Below, in pieces: positions 10,641 through 22,359 of a stretch of DNA of 64,000 nucleotides (positions are counted from its first letter, which is position 1; the number at the start of each line of letters is the position of its first letter). The notes beneath the pieces are model-generated. The model was not told where the DNA came from. It did no database searches and worked only from the letters and a program-made list of their open reading frames with translations. Source of the stretch: Cryptomeria japonica (Eukaryota > Streptophyta > Pinopsida > Cupressales > Cupressaceae). The stretch spans positions 193,548,695-193,612,694 of the forward strand of contig NC_081415.1 in NCBI RefSeq assembly GCF_030272615.1, given 5' to 3'. Position numbers and translations under genes: made by a program.

Positions 10641-11849
10641 ATAAGACCCGCTTCAGATCCTCAAAAATTCAACAACACATCAATACAGAGCTTCACTAAT
10701 CACCGCACAATCAAATTCACATCCTTCGCTAATGATCTCACACTCTTCATACACACACCGACTTGATACCTCATCACACTTTTTATAAACATCTCTTAGT
10801 TGGCTACAACCTTGGAACAATTTCCTAGGTTCAATGAATCTAGACATTCTTACATTACACGCCTTACTTATGTCGGCCACCGACATAATAAATAAAAAAC
10901 AAGACAAAACTTGTGTCGGTTTACCGATCATAGTGACTTTATCACTACCAGTTAAGTGTTCTTCCATATAACCTGCTCTGTAAATCAAATCTTGATCATC
11001 CTATTGAATATGCTAATGCGGTCATGAATATAACACCAAATACCTGTCTCCATCACTCCTCTAAAACCACATCATCCAACTCTTCATCAATTGCCTGTAT
11101 TGGTTGCATGAATGCAACTCTATTCCAGTTAACCGGTTGAGGACCTATTTGTCGGTTTACTAAAAAACTATCTTCTCTAACGATTATTCTTTACTGGTTG
11201 GCTTACCATACATATGTGACTATAAAAACACAGTTGCCATCAATGACAACATAAAGCAAGTCACCAATCAACTCTTTGCAACAAAACATCAACATCAAGC
11301 CAACAAGATCACCTAGACATCATAGATGCATTGTAGTAGACAAAATAACCTAGGAAAGCCTGAGGAACATAATAATATTAGAAAGGACTAGGGAACAAAG
11401 TATGCAAGCCACTTCCCTGGACACTAGGCACCACCAACACACGTAAGGAGAGGATGGGGAGGGAAAAAAACACCTCTACAACACCCTAAACTCCTTCCCT
11501 AAGCTAAACACACATAAGAACCAAGAAATAAAACACTTGGACACTTTTATAAGGCTTCACAAGATGCTCTAGAGTGTCCCAAATAGATCCAAATTGACTC
11601 GACACACTCAAATCTTTACAAGACTACTTGACAACATCATGAGAGGACTACAACACCCTCCAAGATGACACAAGACCCCACTTAGTTTATTTTAAACCCA
11701 AATGAAAGGTTCCTACTTGCATAACCAAGATACAACATTGAAACATAAGGAAATAAATCATGTCATCGTTGAACACACCTTAGGACTGAAGAGGGGGGTT
11801 GAATTAGTCTGAACCTTAAAACATTTAAACTTAAACTTAAACTTTATTT
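10641..11849. other. Intergenic, no supported gene
   Basis: A 102-aa minus-strand frame (10988-10680) has no recognisable motif and looks like chance. The remainder is AT-rich non-coding sequence. GGACTGAAGAGGGGGGTTGA near 11782 resembles the start of the repeat at 10060. Confidence 0.5.
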
Positions 11850-12458
11850 CCCAAAATAATGTCAACTTATCTTTAACCTCATTAGCAATAATGAAAAGTA
11901 GAGCAATGAAACACAATGCACAAGAGAAAACCAGATTTATGTGGAAAACCCAAACAATGAAGAACCACAATGAGAGTCAACTCACAATATATGAAATGAT
12001 TACAAATTGATTTTAGGCTCACTGCCAAGGAAACACATTGCCACCTAACAAGGGCTTGCATTCTAGGATGCACTATCCCAGGAAAAGATACAAGATGACT
12101 CGTAGGCTAAAGATAACTGCTCTAGGACAACATACATCAAGATTTGTAGGCCAAAGCCCAAAGTAATGTTAACTTATCTTTAACCTCATCAGCAATAATG
12201 AAAAGTAGAGCAATGAAACACAATACACAAGACAAAACCAAATTTATGTGGAAAACCCAAATAGTAAAAAACCATAGTGAGAGTCAACTCATAATATATG
12301 AAATAATTACAAATTGGTTGTAGGTTCACTACCAAGGAAGCACACTACTTCCTAACAAGGACTTGCAATCTAGAATGCACTATCCCAAGGAAAGATACAA
12401 AGAGGACTTCTAGGCTAAAGCTAACTGCTCCGAGACAATATACATCGGGATTTGTAGG
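11850..12458. repeat. Tandem duplication, two units of about 305 bp
   Basis: Unit 1 starts at about 11850 with CCAAAATAATGTCAACTTAT and unit 2 at about 12157 with CCAAAGTAATGTTAACTTAT. Both proceed through AATGAAAAGTAGAGCAATGA, ATTTATGTGGAAAACCCAAA, a CAAGG region and GATTTGTAGG in the same order. Identity is roughly 85-90% by eye. No coding function was seen. Confidence 0.85.
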
Positions 12459-12774
12459 ATGAATCTCATTGCCCCAAGGCAAGATACCATATCACAACAT
12501 TTGAATAAGAAAGATAAAGTCTTCTCCAAATATGAAGTTGCACTTGAACCACTGTCACAAGTAACCAACTCAAACAAAAATCACCACCACACTTTTAGTG
12601 CCTTCGGATCACAAAACTTTGCAAATGATATGATCATGAAAGCACATTCACACATATTTTGTTTTACACGTTCACATCTCAACACCACACTTCACACCTC
12701 CAGATTGATCTTCTATTTATATACCATCTTCTTCATTGCAAACATCAATTTGGTCAGCCAAAACAAAGGATAAG

Positions 12775-12779
12775 CATAG
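12775..12779. other. Left target site duplication CATAG of N1
   Basis: CATAG directly precedes TGATGTAGC. The partner CATAG is at 54977-54981, directly after GCATCA. The 42-kb separation is accounted for by the nested insertions. Confidence 0.85.
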
Positions 12780-13585
12780 TGATGTAGCAACATCCCTAGT
12801 TTATGAGCAATCCTGCATCAACCAAAAAATATTTCCTTTCAGTTTAGTTCTTGTTCAGTTCAATGTGCAGTTTTTTGTGTTCCTACCAATAGTTGCTTGC
12901 TTTTCATTGCAGATCCTATTTTTAGTTTCTAGGCTAGTTCGGGTGCTTAATTCCAGATTTTCAACCCATTTGGGTTCTTTTCCAGCTAGTTATCGCTCCC
13001 GGTTGACTGTTTCGAGGACAGTTCTTGTGCTTACCGGTTGGTTTTCCTTCATTTCCGGAGCGGTTTCTTGGCGTGTGGATCTATTTGGGGTCTTGTCCGA
13101 TGTTCTTTGGTGTGTGCCCAACCTTTTTGCTGATCCACACTTCTTGGTTGTTATTCCCTAGAATAATTTCTTTCATTCTTAGGGCTGACCTAGTTACACG
13201 TTTCATTTTCTTGCATTGGTAAATGTAATCTTTTGTGGCCGACCCGGATATGTTCCGGAGGGTATATATAGGGTATTATGTAATCATTTGTAGCACAGGA
13301 GAAGTAGAAATCAAAATAAAGATTTTAGATTCATGATTAGTGATCCGGTTGACTCTGAGTTCCAGATGGATTGTATCTGCCTTGTAGCCTGCATGTAACC
13401 GGTTGACTACCGGATGTTCTATGATGGTTGTATGATGATAACCGGTTGGTTGTTGGAGGTTCTAAGACAATAATATGATATATTTCTATAATCTTGCTAT
13501 GTTTTCTTGTTGCTTTCATTGTGTTACTCTTGTTGCATAAGCCGGTCAGTTCTCTTTTGAGGGTTTACTGGTTATGGTTGCATCA
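12780..13585 (+). repeat. 5' LTR of N1 (806 bp)
   Basis: It begins TGATGTAGCAACATCCC and ends GGTTATGGTTGCATCA. It contains a TATA box (TATATATA, 13263-13270) about 500 bp in and several CCGGTTGAC/ACCGGTTGG words near its end. It serves as the reference for placing the four 3' LTR fragments. Apparent open frames inside it (12736-13222) are not genes. Confidence 0.9.
13263..13270 (+). promoter_or_regulatory. TATA box of the N1 LTR
   Basis: TATATATA in GGGTATATATAGGGTATTAT. The 3' LTR copy has the same box after 54650 (GGGTATATATAGGG). Confidence 0.65.
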
Positions 13586-13587
13586 AT

Positions 13588-13600
13588 TGGTATTAGAGTT
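13588..13600 (+). promoter_or_regulatory. Primer binding site (initiator tRNA-Met type)
   Basis: TGGTATTAGAGTT lies 2 nt after the LTR end. The canonical plant tRNA-Met site is TGGTATCAGAGC, so one C-to-T change and one further change are present. Confidence 0.75.
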
Positions 13601-13775
13601 GGCTGTGAACCGGTTGGTGGAAGAGTTGTTTGCAAACCTTGAGGCATTCCTTTGGGTGGACATATCGCAGATTAGAGGTAGGTTGCGCGTGTGTTCAATA
13701 GATCGCTGAGTGAGAGGCAATTGAAACTGGTAGTCAGATCGCTGAGTTGAGGCAGTTCACCAAAGAAGAAGAGGA

Positions 13776-15660
13776 GATGCCACCTAGAAGGACAAACCCC
13801 CGAAGGGTAGAGTAGATGATGGAGGACTTCAAGAATGAGTTGAGGAACGAAATCCGGAACGCATTGGCTGGTTTGCAGAGGAACTCGGAGTCTAAGGATG
13901 GGTATGAAGAAGTCGATGAATAAATTGAAGCGGAAGAGGTTGAAGGACCGAAAGATGGAAGAGAGGAAAGATTCTTGAGAGTAGTGGCACAAGCAAGTAA
14001 ATTTCATAAAAAGGAAGTTTCAAAATTTTTCGGAACGCTGAACCTGGAGGATCTGATTGATTGGATCAAAGAGTAGGAGGATTACTTTGAGTTTGAGGAT
14101 GTGAAGGACCCGCAGAGAGTTCAGTTGGCACAAACTAAGTTGAAAGGGCATGTTGTCTTGTGGTGGAAAGAATCACAGAAAGATAGAGTTGAGAATGGAG
14201 AAATGAAGATAACTCGGTGGAGACAAATGATTGCAAGATTGAAGGCCAAGTTCATACCGGGAGACTATGAGTTGGAATTGTTCAAGAAGTTGTAGAACCT
14301 AAAACCGAGAAACATGACTGTGAAAGAGTATACTGAGGAATTCTACAAGGTGATGATTAGATCTGGACATAGAGAGATGGATAGAGAAAATGTGGCAAGG
14401 TACATAAATGGACTTGCATTTAATATTCAGGATGAGATGAGTATGTTGAGGGTTTCCACAGTTGAATAAGCTTACCAGTATGCTTTGAAGGTTGAGGAGA
14501 AGATGAGAAGAAGACAACTGAATAACCCTAGATGGGAGGAGAGATTCAAGGGACAGATGAGTATAGAGAAGTAGAATGTGGAAGAAGAGTCAAAAACTAA
14601 GTGGATTAAAGAACTGGAACATAAAACATAGAGGAAAGGCAATGGCAGTACCAATAGAGAATTTTCTGGCAAATATTTCAAGTGTGGAGAAACTGGACAT
14701 AGATTTTATGAATGTAAGCAGGGAATGGCAAGAAGTTGTGTGGCAAATGAGGAACTGGAAGGCGAAGTTACTGGGACTGACTGTAAACCAGAGCAAGGAG
14801 AATCCCTTATGTTCAGAAGAGTCATGATGGATCAGAGCAGTGAAGATACTAGATCTACTAAGAGAAAGAGTCTTTTTTCGGACTATGTGCAAATCAAGTG
14901 GTAAGTTTTGCAAGGTTATTGTGGATAGTGGAAGTACTAATAATTTGGTATATGAGGAGATGATAGTGAAGCTTGGATTGAAGAGGCTTGAGCATCCTTT
15001 CCCTTACAAGGTAAGTTGGTTACAAGATGATCAAAAGGTAGAAGTAAAGGAACAGTGTTTGGTAAATTTTAATATTGGGACTTTTAGGGATGAGGTCGTG
15101 TGTGATGTTGTATATATGAGTGCTTGCCATGTCTTGTTGGGAAGACCTTGGTAGTTTGATAGAGGAGCTATTTATGACTGTATAAGAAACCTAATCACTA
15201 TTGAGAAAGATGGGCAAAAGTTCACATTGACTTCTTTGAAGGAAAAAGAGAAGGAGGTGAAGAATCTGAGTCTTGAGAAAAGTTGCAGTACTGAGAAACC
15301 AATTGTAGAGGTTATACCAGATGATGGCATGAATTTACAAAAGGATTTGATAGATAAGCCTAATGGACATATAGAACCGGATGACAGAAAGCTTATGTTG
15401 ACAAACCAGATGAAGTCTTGTGGTAGAAACAAATCAGAGTTGCAGAAGAAAAAGAGCAATAAGCAGAGATAATGTGCAGATCTGAAGCAAAGGAAGAGAA
15501 ACAAAGGGAGTCAGGGGTTAGAGAATCTGATTGAGATTCCAGAGCAACTAAAGTAGAGGTTTGCAGATAAGGAAGATGTTTGCATCAAAAATGAGCATGG
15601 GGTATTTATCCTGAATCCTTTTTGATGTTCATGAGCTGCCTCTCACAGAACATCTCTTTC
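13776..15660 (+). pseudogene. N1 gag-protease polyprotein, decayed, no RT/IN
   Basis: It starts MPPRRTNPRRVE. The gag core reads DPQRVQLAQTKLKGHVVLWW and later NGLAFNIQDEMSMLRV (about 14100-14470), followed by a CCHC knuckle near 14670 in which the first Cys is Tyr (YFKCGETGHRFYECK). After a frameshift near 14840 comes an aspartic protease with intact DSG (KVIVDSGSTNNLVYEE) and a VCDVVYMSACHVLLGRPW segment (about 14900-15154). A charged linker then ends with NEHGVFIL and runs to the LTR. Stops at 13815, 13920, 14073, 14293, 14467 and elsewhere, plus frameshifts, kill it. RT, RNase H and integrase are absent. The related copy at 56671-58373 has the same structure, so the absence is ancestral to both rather than an accident of one copy. 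Confidence 0.8.
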
Positions 15661-15673
15661 TACCTAGGGTGTC

Positions 15674-16002
15674 TGATGCAGGAGCATCCCCGGTCTATGA
15701 GCAATCTTGCATCAACCAAAAAATATTTCCTTTTAGTTTAGTTCTTCTTCAGTTCAGTGTGCAATTTTCTGTATTCCTATCGGTAGGTGCCAGTAGTTGC
15801 TTGCTTTTCATTGGAGATCCTATTTTTAGTTTCCAGGATGGTTCAGGTGCTTAATTCTAGATGTTCAATCCATTTGGGTTCTTTTCCGACTAGTTATCGC
15901 TCCCGGTTGACTATTTCTGGGTTTCAGGACGATTCTTGTGCTTATCGGTTGGTTTTCCTTCATTTCTGGAGCATTTTCTTGGCGTGTGGATCTATTTGGG
16001 GT
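15674..16002 (+). repeat. N1 3' LTR, fragment 1 of 4
   Basis: It matches the 5' LTR from TGATGCAGGAGCATCCC to GGATCTATTTGGGGT, where homology stops abruptly at the hAT-like insertion. The protein frame of N1 runs into it (LFLPRVSDAGASPVYEQ), and no strong polypurine tract precedes it (CTAGGGTGTC), a feature of elements whose coding region overlaps the LTR. Confidence 0.88.
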
Positions 16003-16469
16003 AGAGAGTTTTTTAGTGGTGAATCTTCACCAATTGGCGAATTCCGCATGAATATCGAGGGGCAAAATCGTGGTCAAATCACTCAAAATTTCTAGGTTAA
16101 CGACACACTGTAGAATCTGGCTTTGCCATTGATCACACACCGTCGACATGCATGCCCGTAATATTCGCTTGGAATCACTCAGGCGTGGGAATTAGATCAC
16201 CTCCGCTATTCGCCAATAATAGTAAAATGACCATGTACCCAGGACCTAATTTGCCAATGGTAAATTAAATGTTCATTGCACTCGTCGGCCAAATTTGCCA
16301 ATATCAATTAAAACATTATAAGCATTCGAGGGCACATTTTTCCCCGCTTAAATTAAATGTTCATTGCACGCCTACGCAATTTGCCAAAAATGCAATTAAA
16401 TTAAATGTTTATTGGCAATTGTGATGCCTGGGCCCCACGCAATTCACCAAAAATGCAATCATGGATTGC
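16003..16469 (+). repeat. Left arm of the hAT-like element, subterminal repeats
   Basis: It contains at least seven GCCAA-type motifs: ATTGGCGAATT, TATTCGCCAAT, AATTTGCCAATGG, AAATTTGCCAATATC, CAATTTGCCAAAA, TTATTGGCAATT and CAATTCACCAAAA. The phrase AAATTAAATGTTCATTGCAC occurs twice. A TATA box follows at 16470. Confidence 0.65.
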
Positions 16470-16477
16470 TATAAATA
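16470..16477 (+). promoter_or_regulatory. TATA box, hAT transposase promoter
   Basis: TATAAATA in TTGCTATAAATACACTATTT, about 290 bp upstream of the first ATG of the transposase relic. Confidence 0.55.
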
Positions 16478-16763
16478 CACTATTTCTTACACTCTTTCTT
16501 ACAATTTGTTCGTGTCTGATTAGTAAATTGGGAGCTCTCGAGTCTCGATTCACATTCTGTAAATTGAGTTGGAAAGTTGAAGTTCATTGTAGGGCGGAGG
16601 GCCACAATTACAATCCTGCAACACAGGCCTAGGCATTCCTGATTCCTGATTTAGAGAATTGAGAAGGCATAAAGGTGAGTAATCATTTCTTCATACTTGA
16701 TAGTATTAGTTTTAACTTTTAATTCGTAGTGAGAGGTCAAGACTCAAGATGTCATAGTCAGAC

Positions 16764-16900
16764 ATGGGTGAAACTCCTCAGGGTGGTGAAGGGATTGAGA
16801 TGTTACACAAGGGCGAGACCGAGACTCCTCAGGGTGGTGAAGGGATTCGGATGTCAGACAAGGGTAAGAATCCTCAGGGCAGTGAAACTGAAGGGATTGG
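16764..16900 (+). repeat. Coding tandem repeat at the transposase N-terminus
   Basis: ACTCCTCAGGGTGGTGAAGG recurs, then a shorter NPQGSE version, encoding ETPQGGEGI-type units of about 18 residues. No function was inferred. Confidence 0.75.
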
Positions 16901-19588
16901 GAGGCCATCAAAATGCCCAAAACTTAAACTTAAAGATAGTACCATAAAATCTTTTTTTGGAATTGGCAAAGTCTCTGGTCCTCCAACTTCTACAGTTGCA
17001 GAACCCATTCATAGTAGCTCACCACCACCACAAGGTGGGATTGTCATTGAGTTAAATGCATCGAATGAGGATGACAATAGCGACACGACACAAGATGTTC
17101 TAAGAGATACACACAATGAGATAATTCACTCGGATGCAAATGCTAGTACTGAAGATGATGTTGGTAGGAAGAAAAGAAAAAGGAAAGTAAAACTGGGGCG
17201 AGAGTGGGAGATGACAAGGAGTTTTAAGATTGATTGGGTAGCAAAGTACCCATTCATTGAACCGGTCCCAAACAATGATAAATAACCAACAAAATGCAAG
17301 TGTAAGATTTGTAGCTGGAAAACTAAAAGAGATAAGAAGATGCAGGTAAAGCTTGACACTATAGAAAATCATATTGGTAAGGTTTATGAAAAACAGATCA
17401 TAGACGGAAAGGAAACACGAGTAGTAAGATGGAAATCAAAGGAAGAATGTCTTCATGTTAAGTATGCTGCGGAATATGAAGAGCATAACCACAAAATGAC
17501 ACTGATTCGTAATAGTGGATTTGAAAATACAATCAAGGCTAGGCTTGAACATGCAGCGAAAGATGCAAACCTGACAAAGACTATTTAGATAAGTGTTGTT
17601 TTTCATATTATGTCGAGAGGGCGTCCTATGAAAGATTTCCTAGAATTTAGTAATTTATTATCTTTTTTGAATGTTCCTCACTATCCTATGTCACATTGGT
17701 CAATAAACGCTGGATGGGAAATGGCAAACTATCTCGCTGAGGTGGAAAAGGAAAATTTACAAGAGAGTGTAAAAGAGCCAAATTTGATTTCATTATCCAT
17801 AGATGAAGTTACTGTGGTAGATAACACTGCTTGGGTTTGTATGCATGTGTATACCGTAAAAGAACACATCCGCCAAGCTCATCTACTCTGTGTTCGTAAA
17901 ATGAGGGGCAATTCAAAATAGAAAATTTATATATGGAAGTTAAGAAAGCTTTGAATGAAATTGCTGGTATGGATGACTTGATAATTGCCAAGAAGTTGGT
18001 GTGTGTTGGAGCTGATGGAGTTACAATAATGCAAGGTCAAAGGACCGGTCTTTGTGCAAGATTAAAAACTAGTATTGCACCATACATGGTTGGCATTCAC
18101 TGCATGGCCCATCGAATGAATTTAGCATATAGAATTGTAAGCAATTTCCCTATAGTGTCAAAAGTTGAAGATCTAGTCCACGAGCTCCACTCATACTTTT
18201 GCCGAAGTCCTAAACATTTTGCAGAATTTCAAATTTTTGCTGAGGGAGTAACAGGAGGAAACAAGCTTCTCAGGGATGTTGAGACCAGATGGATCTCCTT
18301 GCATAGACTAGCGGAACGAGTTCCAATAGAATATCGATCCTTGATCGGACTAATGTATGAGCAACGCCTCACAGTAGACAAAGTTCTTGATCTCTTACAT
18401 AAGTTAAGTGATATAAAGACTATGTTAACTTTAGCTAGTCTTCTCCCCATGCTGGATTCAATGAACAAACTTGTTAAGAAAGCCCAAGACAAAACTATGT
18501 ATATCAATGAGTATAGCACTCTATGTAAAATGACATGCTTGATCCTGGATGGTCTATATTTAGATCTAACAGGGCGAAGCCTAAATTTTTTTAGGTGGCA
18601 GATAATTACAGATTTGAATCATGCTGAAATTTTTTTACATTTCAATACAAAAAATGAGTTATGTGTCTTTGTAAAAGGATTTCAAATACCAATGCACCAA
18701 TCTAAGATGGACAAGCGAGGAAGAGCACTATCAGTTAAAAAGGAAGAGTTTGACAGGATTGTTAAATCTGTTAGTGATAATTTGAAGTCTACTACATATG
18801 AACTTTGAACTGAGATTCATGAAAGATTCCCTCGAGAAGAAATACTTGAAGCCATGGGTTGTGTGTATCCTCAATTTTGGCATTCAATTGGAGATAATCC
18901 AAATGATGCAAAGATGTTTCACAAAAAACTAGAGGAATTGATATTGACATTTTCAAAAGATGCATATTGCAATGGACAACCAATAGAAGGAATTTTAAAT
19001 TCAAATCATCATAGAAAACATTGTAAACAGTTTGCATTGGTTATGAAACAAAAGTTGGTTAACTTGGAGAATCCATTTGAACCTGGATCAATCACAAGGC
19101 TTTGGAAAAGGATAGATCAAAGTGAAGCATTGCATATTGCAATACCAGAATATTTGAAACTTGTTGATTTATGTCAAACAATGATATTGGGGTCGGTGGA
19201 AGATGAGAGAGTTTTCAGTGCATTAGGGCTTTTGAAATCAAATATTAGAAACAAATTAGACAAGAATTTGGAAACTTGCTTGAGGTTGTTTGTAACCCAG
19301 TATAATGTTAGAGATTTTCCATATGATAGGGCACTGGCAATCTGGAATTCCATGTGTGAAAGACGAGGGGTGTGCAACACTTTAAAAGTTGGTGGTGCTA
19401 CTGCTAGTGCTAGTGCTGAGACAAATGAATATGATGGATCACAGACTTAGAGTCAGCATGAAGATGAAGACATTTTTGAATACCCGACTTAGAATGAAGA
19501 TGAACCTATTAGTACTAGTCAGTTTTTGGATCTTGAGTCCATTTGGGATATAGAAGCCTTGGACAGTCGGACTGAGTCACTGAAGTGA
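16764..19588 (+). pseudogene. hAT transposase, ZNF862/DUF4371-like, inactivated
   Basis: About 940 codons in two frames. Seen: a repeated N-terminus (ETPQGGEGI twice), a BED/CxC-type zinc motif CKCKICSWKTKRDKKMQ followed by NHIGK (17290-17370), and a core with SLSIDEVTVVDNTAWVCMHVY (about 17795), CVGADGVTIMQGQRTGLCARL and IHCMAHRMNLAYRIV (18000-18140). RDVETRWISLHRLAE follows, then the hAT C-terminal dimerisation segment with DERVFSALGLLKSNIRNKLD (about 19200). In-frame stops at 17283, 17586, 18806, 19448 and 19487 and one frameshift near 17925 inactivate it. Both late TAGs sit where CAG restores a continuous acidic tail. The catalytic RNase H-like fold is recognisable but the protein cannot be made. 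Confidence 0.82.
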
Positions 19589-19960
19589 ATTAGCAGTCAG
19601 TTTATAGGTATTTATAATTACTACAGTTCTTGAGTCATATTACAATTTCAATTTGCAAAATTGCAATACTATAGTTGTCATTGATGATTTTTGATATTGT
19701 ATTCCTTGAATTTGTCAATCAGAAGTAGAACGGATACTTATTTCATATTTTTAATTGTGAATTTGAATTATTACTAAACAATTGAATTATTAGTAAATTG
19801 GTATTTGGTTCCACATTATGTTGAACATGAAATGCAACAATTTGTGTCACAAGATCCATAAAATTATTCATATTGCATAACTATTACTGCTAGAACCTTT
19901 CTACTATTCTACATTAAATGCTTAACATGATGTTCATGGTGATTAGGGTTTTGTGTTTGT
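19589..19960. other. 3' flank of the hAT transposase, no gene
   Basis: AT-rich sequence with several polyadenylation-like AATAAA/ATTATTA words. No open frame of note. Confidence 0.5.
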
Positions 19961-22260
19961 TTTTTTGTCTTAGTTGGCTAGTAAACCGAAGTTGTCGTGC
20001 ATCAAAAATATGAGCTGTCCTCTCTTTATTTGTCCATGTCAATGTCAAGTGTGGTCAAACGGTTGGTCAGACATGTTTAATGTTTCATCTCTAACTCACA
20101 AATAAATTTCATGTTTAACAATTTAAGTGGTGAGTTAGCGAGTGTTGGTTTGGGTTTAAATCGTGATGTCTCTAATTTTTTGAGTGTTAGCATTTTATGT
20201 TAGCGAGGTGGAGATTGTTAATGAAATTGCTTTGGTCACGAGGTCTCGAATTGGTTTGATGCCATGCATTATAGCCGTGAGAGTTAGCGAGTAAGTACTA
20301 AGTCATTTATGGTCTGTGTGCCACTACTCACGCCTGTTTATGACGGTAATTAACATAAGACATCGATTTTTGTTGGTACTCGCTAGGTCGCTATGGTCAA
20401 GAGATAAATAGTTTTCAGATTTTATGGTTATCGCTAGCTCGTAGGTCCTTTATCATCAAATCAATTTAAGTCATGAGCTTGCGAGTATTGGGAGATTTTA
20501 GTTGTTGCTACCTCGCAAGATGTTTTGCACTTGACCATTTTATGTTGTGAGGTTGCGACTGGGTGTGATTTTATGTTGTTGCATGGTTGCGAGGTGTTTG
20601 TGGTTAAGTCATTTTAATTTGCGATCATGTGATGTAGTTGGTATTGCAGCTTAGTTGGTTTCATTGCTTGCTCGCAGGTTTTGAAGTTGTTTAGCATTTT
20701 AAGTTGCGATCTGGCGACAGGTAAGTTTTGGTCTGATTTTGTGGTCATCGGTTTGTAAGTCTTAAGTCAAAAAGTGTTGTGAGTATGCGATGGCAGTTAA
20801 GTGCCTTGTTGTCATGGGATCGCAAGGGTTTAAGTCAAGTTATGTTTCGAGTTGTGAGCTTGTGATGGAATAAATTATTTTGTTAGATTTGCAGTGGTCG
20901 CCAGCTCGTAGGTAAAGAAAGAATATTACAAATGTTGTTGTGAGGTTGCAACTGAAGGGCTTGATGAAGATCAACGGTTGTTGCTCACTCGCGAGATTCT
21001 TTGAGGATTCATAAAAGGAGTTGCGAGCTTGCGATTAAGAGGATTTGGTAGCATTGTCACTAACTCACTGGTTCCTTTCCTAATTGTTATAAATGGTTGA
21101 GAGTGTGCAATTAAAGATGGGGATTGACACGTGGACTTGTTTGTTGGGTTTTGTAAAAGGTTTGAATGGAAATCACCAATCAAATGCCACAGTAGCTAGT
21201 TCATGCAAGTGTGGAAATTAATGAGATTTGAGAGAAGTGATGGTGCCCAAAAATTAATGAGATTTGAGAGAAGTGACGGTGCCCAAAAATTAATGAGATT
21301 TGAGAGAAGTGACGGTGCCCAAATACCATAAATTGCATGATCGAGCCAAGATTTTGACATTTGTATAATTGCATTAATGCATTCTATTAGTTTAATTGAA
21401 TTAATGCCACACTAACTAGTTCATGCAAGTGTGGTAGTTAATGAGACTTGAGAGAAGTGATGGCACCCAAATACCATTTTATGTTGCGAGGTTGCGACTA
21501 GGTGTGATTTTATGTTATTGCAAGGTCGCGAGGTGTTCGCGATTATGTCATTTTAATTTGCAATCATGCGATGCTGTTAAGTCCCTTGCTCGTAGGTTTT
21601 GAAGTTGTTTAGCATTTTAAGTTGCGATCTGGTGACAGGTAAGTTTTGGTGTGATTTTGTGGTCATCGCATGCTCGCGGGTTTGTAAGTATTAAGTCAAA
21701 AAGTGTTGCGAGCATGCGACCGCGGTTAAGTGTCTTGTTGTCAAGGGATCACAAGGGTTTAAGTCAAGTTAAATTTCTAGTTGCGAGCTTGCGATGAAAT
21801 AAGTTGTTTTGTTAGATTTGCAGTGGTTGCCAGCTCGTAGGTAAAGAAAGAATATTACAAATGTTGTTGCGAGGTTGCGACTGAAGGGCTTGATGAAGAT
21901 CAACGACTGTCACTCACTCGCGAGATTCTTTGAGGATTCGTAAAAGGGGTTGCGAGCTTGAGATTAAGAGGATTTGGTAGCATTGTCGCTAACTTGCTAA
22001 CACATGGACTTGTTTGCCGGGTTATGTAAAAGTTTTGAATGCCAATCGCCAATCAAATAGAAGGGCATGAATTCAAACTTCGCTTGAGTACTTTAGTTTG
22101 AAGTTTGAATTAATGCCACAATAGCTAGTTCATGCAAGTGTGGCAATTAATGAGACTTGAGACTTGAGAGAAGTGATGACGCCCAAATAGTAAATACCAT
22201 AAATTGCATGATCAAGCCGAGGTTTTGTATAATTGCATTAATGTATTCTATCTTCGAGGT
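19961..22260. repeat. GCGAG/CTCGC-rich repeat tract with internal duplication
   Basis: Dozens of copies of TTGCGAGNTTGCGA and its inverse CTAGCTCGCAA in an otherwise AT-rich background. A long tandem duplication is visible: unit 1 from about 20549 (TTTTATGTTGTGAGGTTGCG) and unit 2 from about 21476 (TTTTATGTTGCGAGGTTGCG). Both pass through GTAAAGAAAGAATATTACAA, TTGAGGATTC and CTAGTTCATGCAAGTGTGG. The segment at 20141-20310 recurs in the same orientation at 39264-39430. No ORF. These may be satellite-like or transposase-binding repeats. Confidence 0.8.
21215..21321. repeat. About 37-bp tandem repeat, 3 copies
   Basis: AAATTAATGAGATTTGAGAG then AAGTGACGGTGCCCA repeats three times head to tail. 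In the second large unit (near 22145) only one copy is present, with a small internal GACTTGA duplication. Confidence 0.9.
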
Positions 22261-22359
22261 AATCCAGTGAATTGAGCTCTGCAACAACGTTGGAGAATAA
22301 GGAGTGTTGGGTGTGAGAAAATTTTAGAAAATTGGTTAAGTTTTTCTCCTACAGCTAAA

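Noticed and set aside
10680-10988. 102-aa minus-strand frame
   Set aside because: No recognisable domain, composition typical of chance frames, and it lies in repeat-flanked non-coding DNA.
12736-13709. Open frames in and after the N1 5' LTR
   Set aside because: They cover LTR, primer site and leader. The same translated sequence recurs in the 3' LTR fragments, so it is repeat DNA, not a gene.
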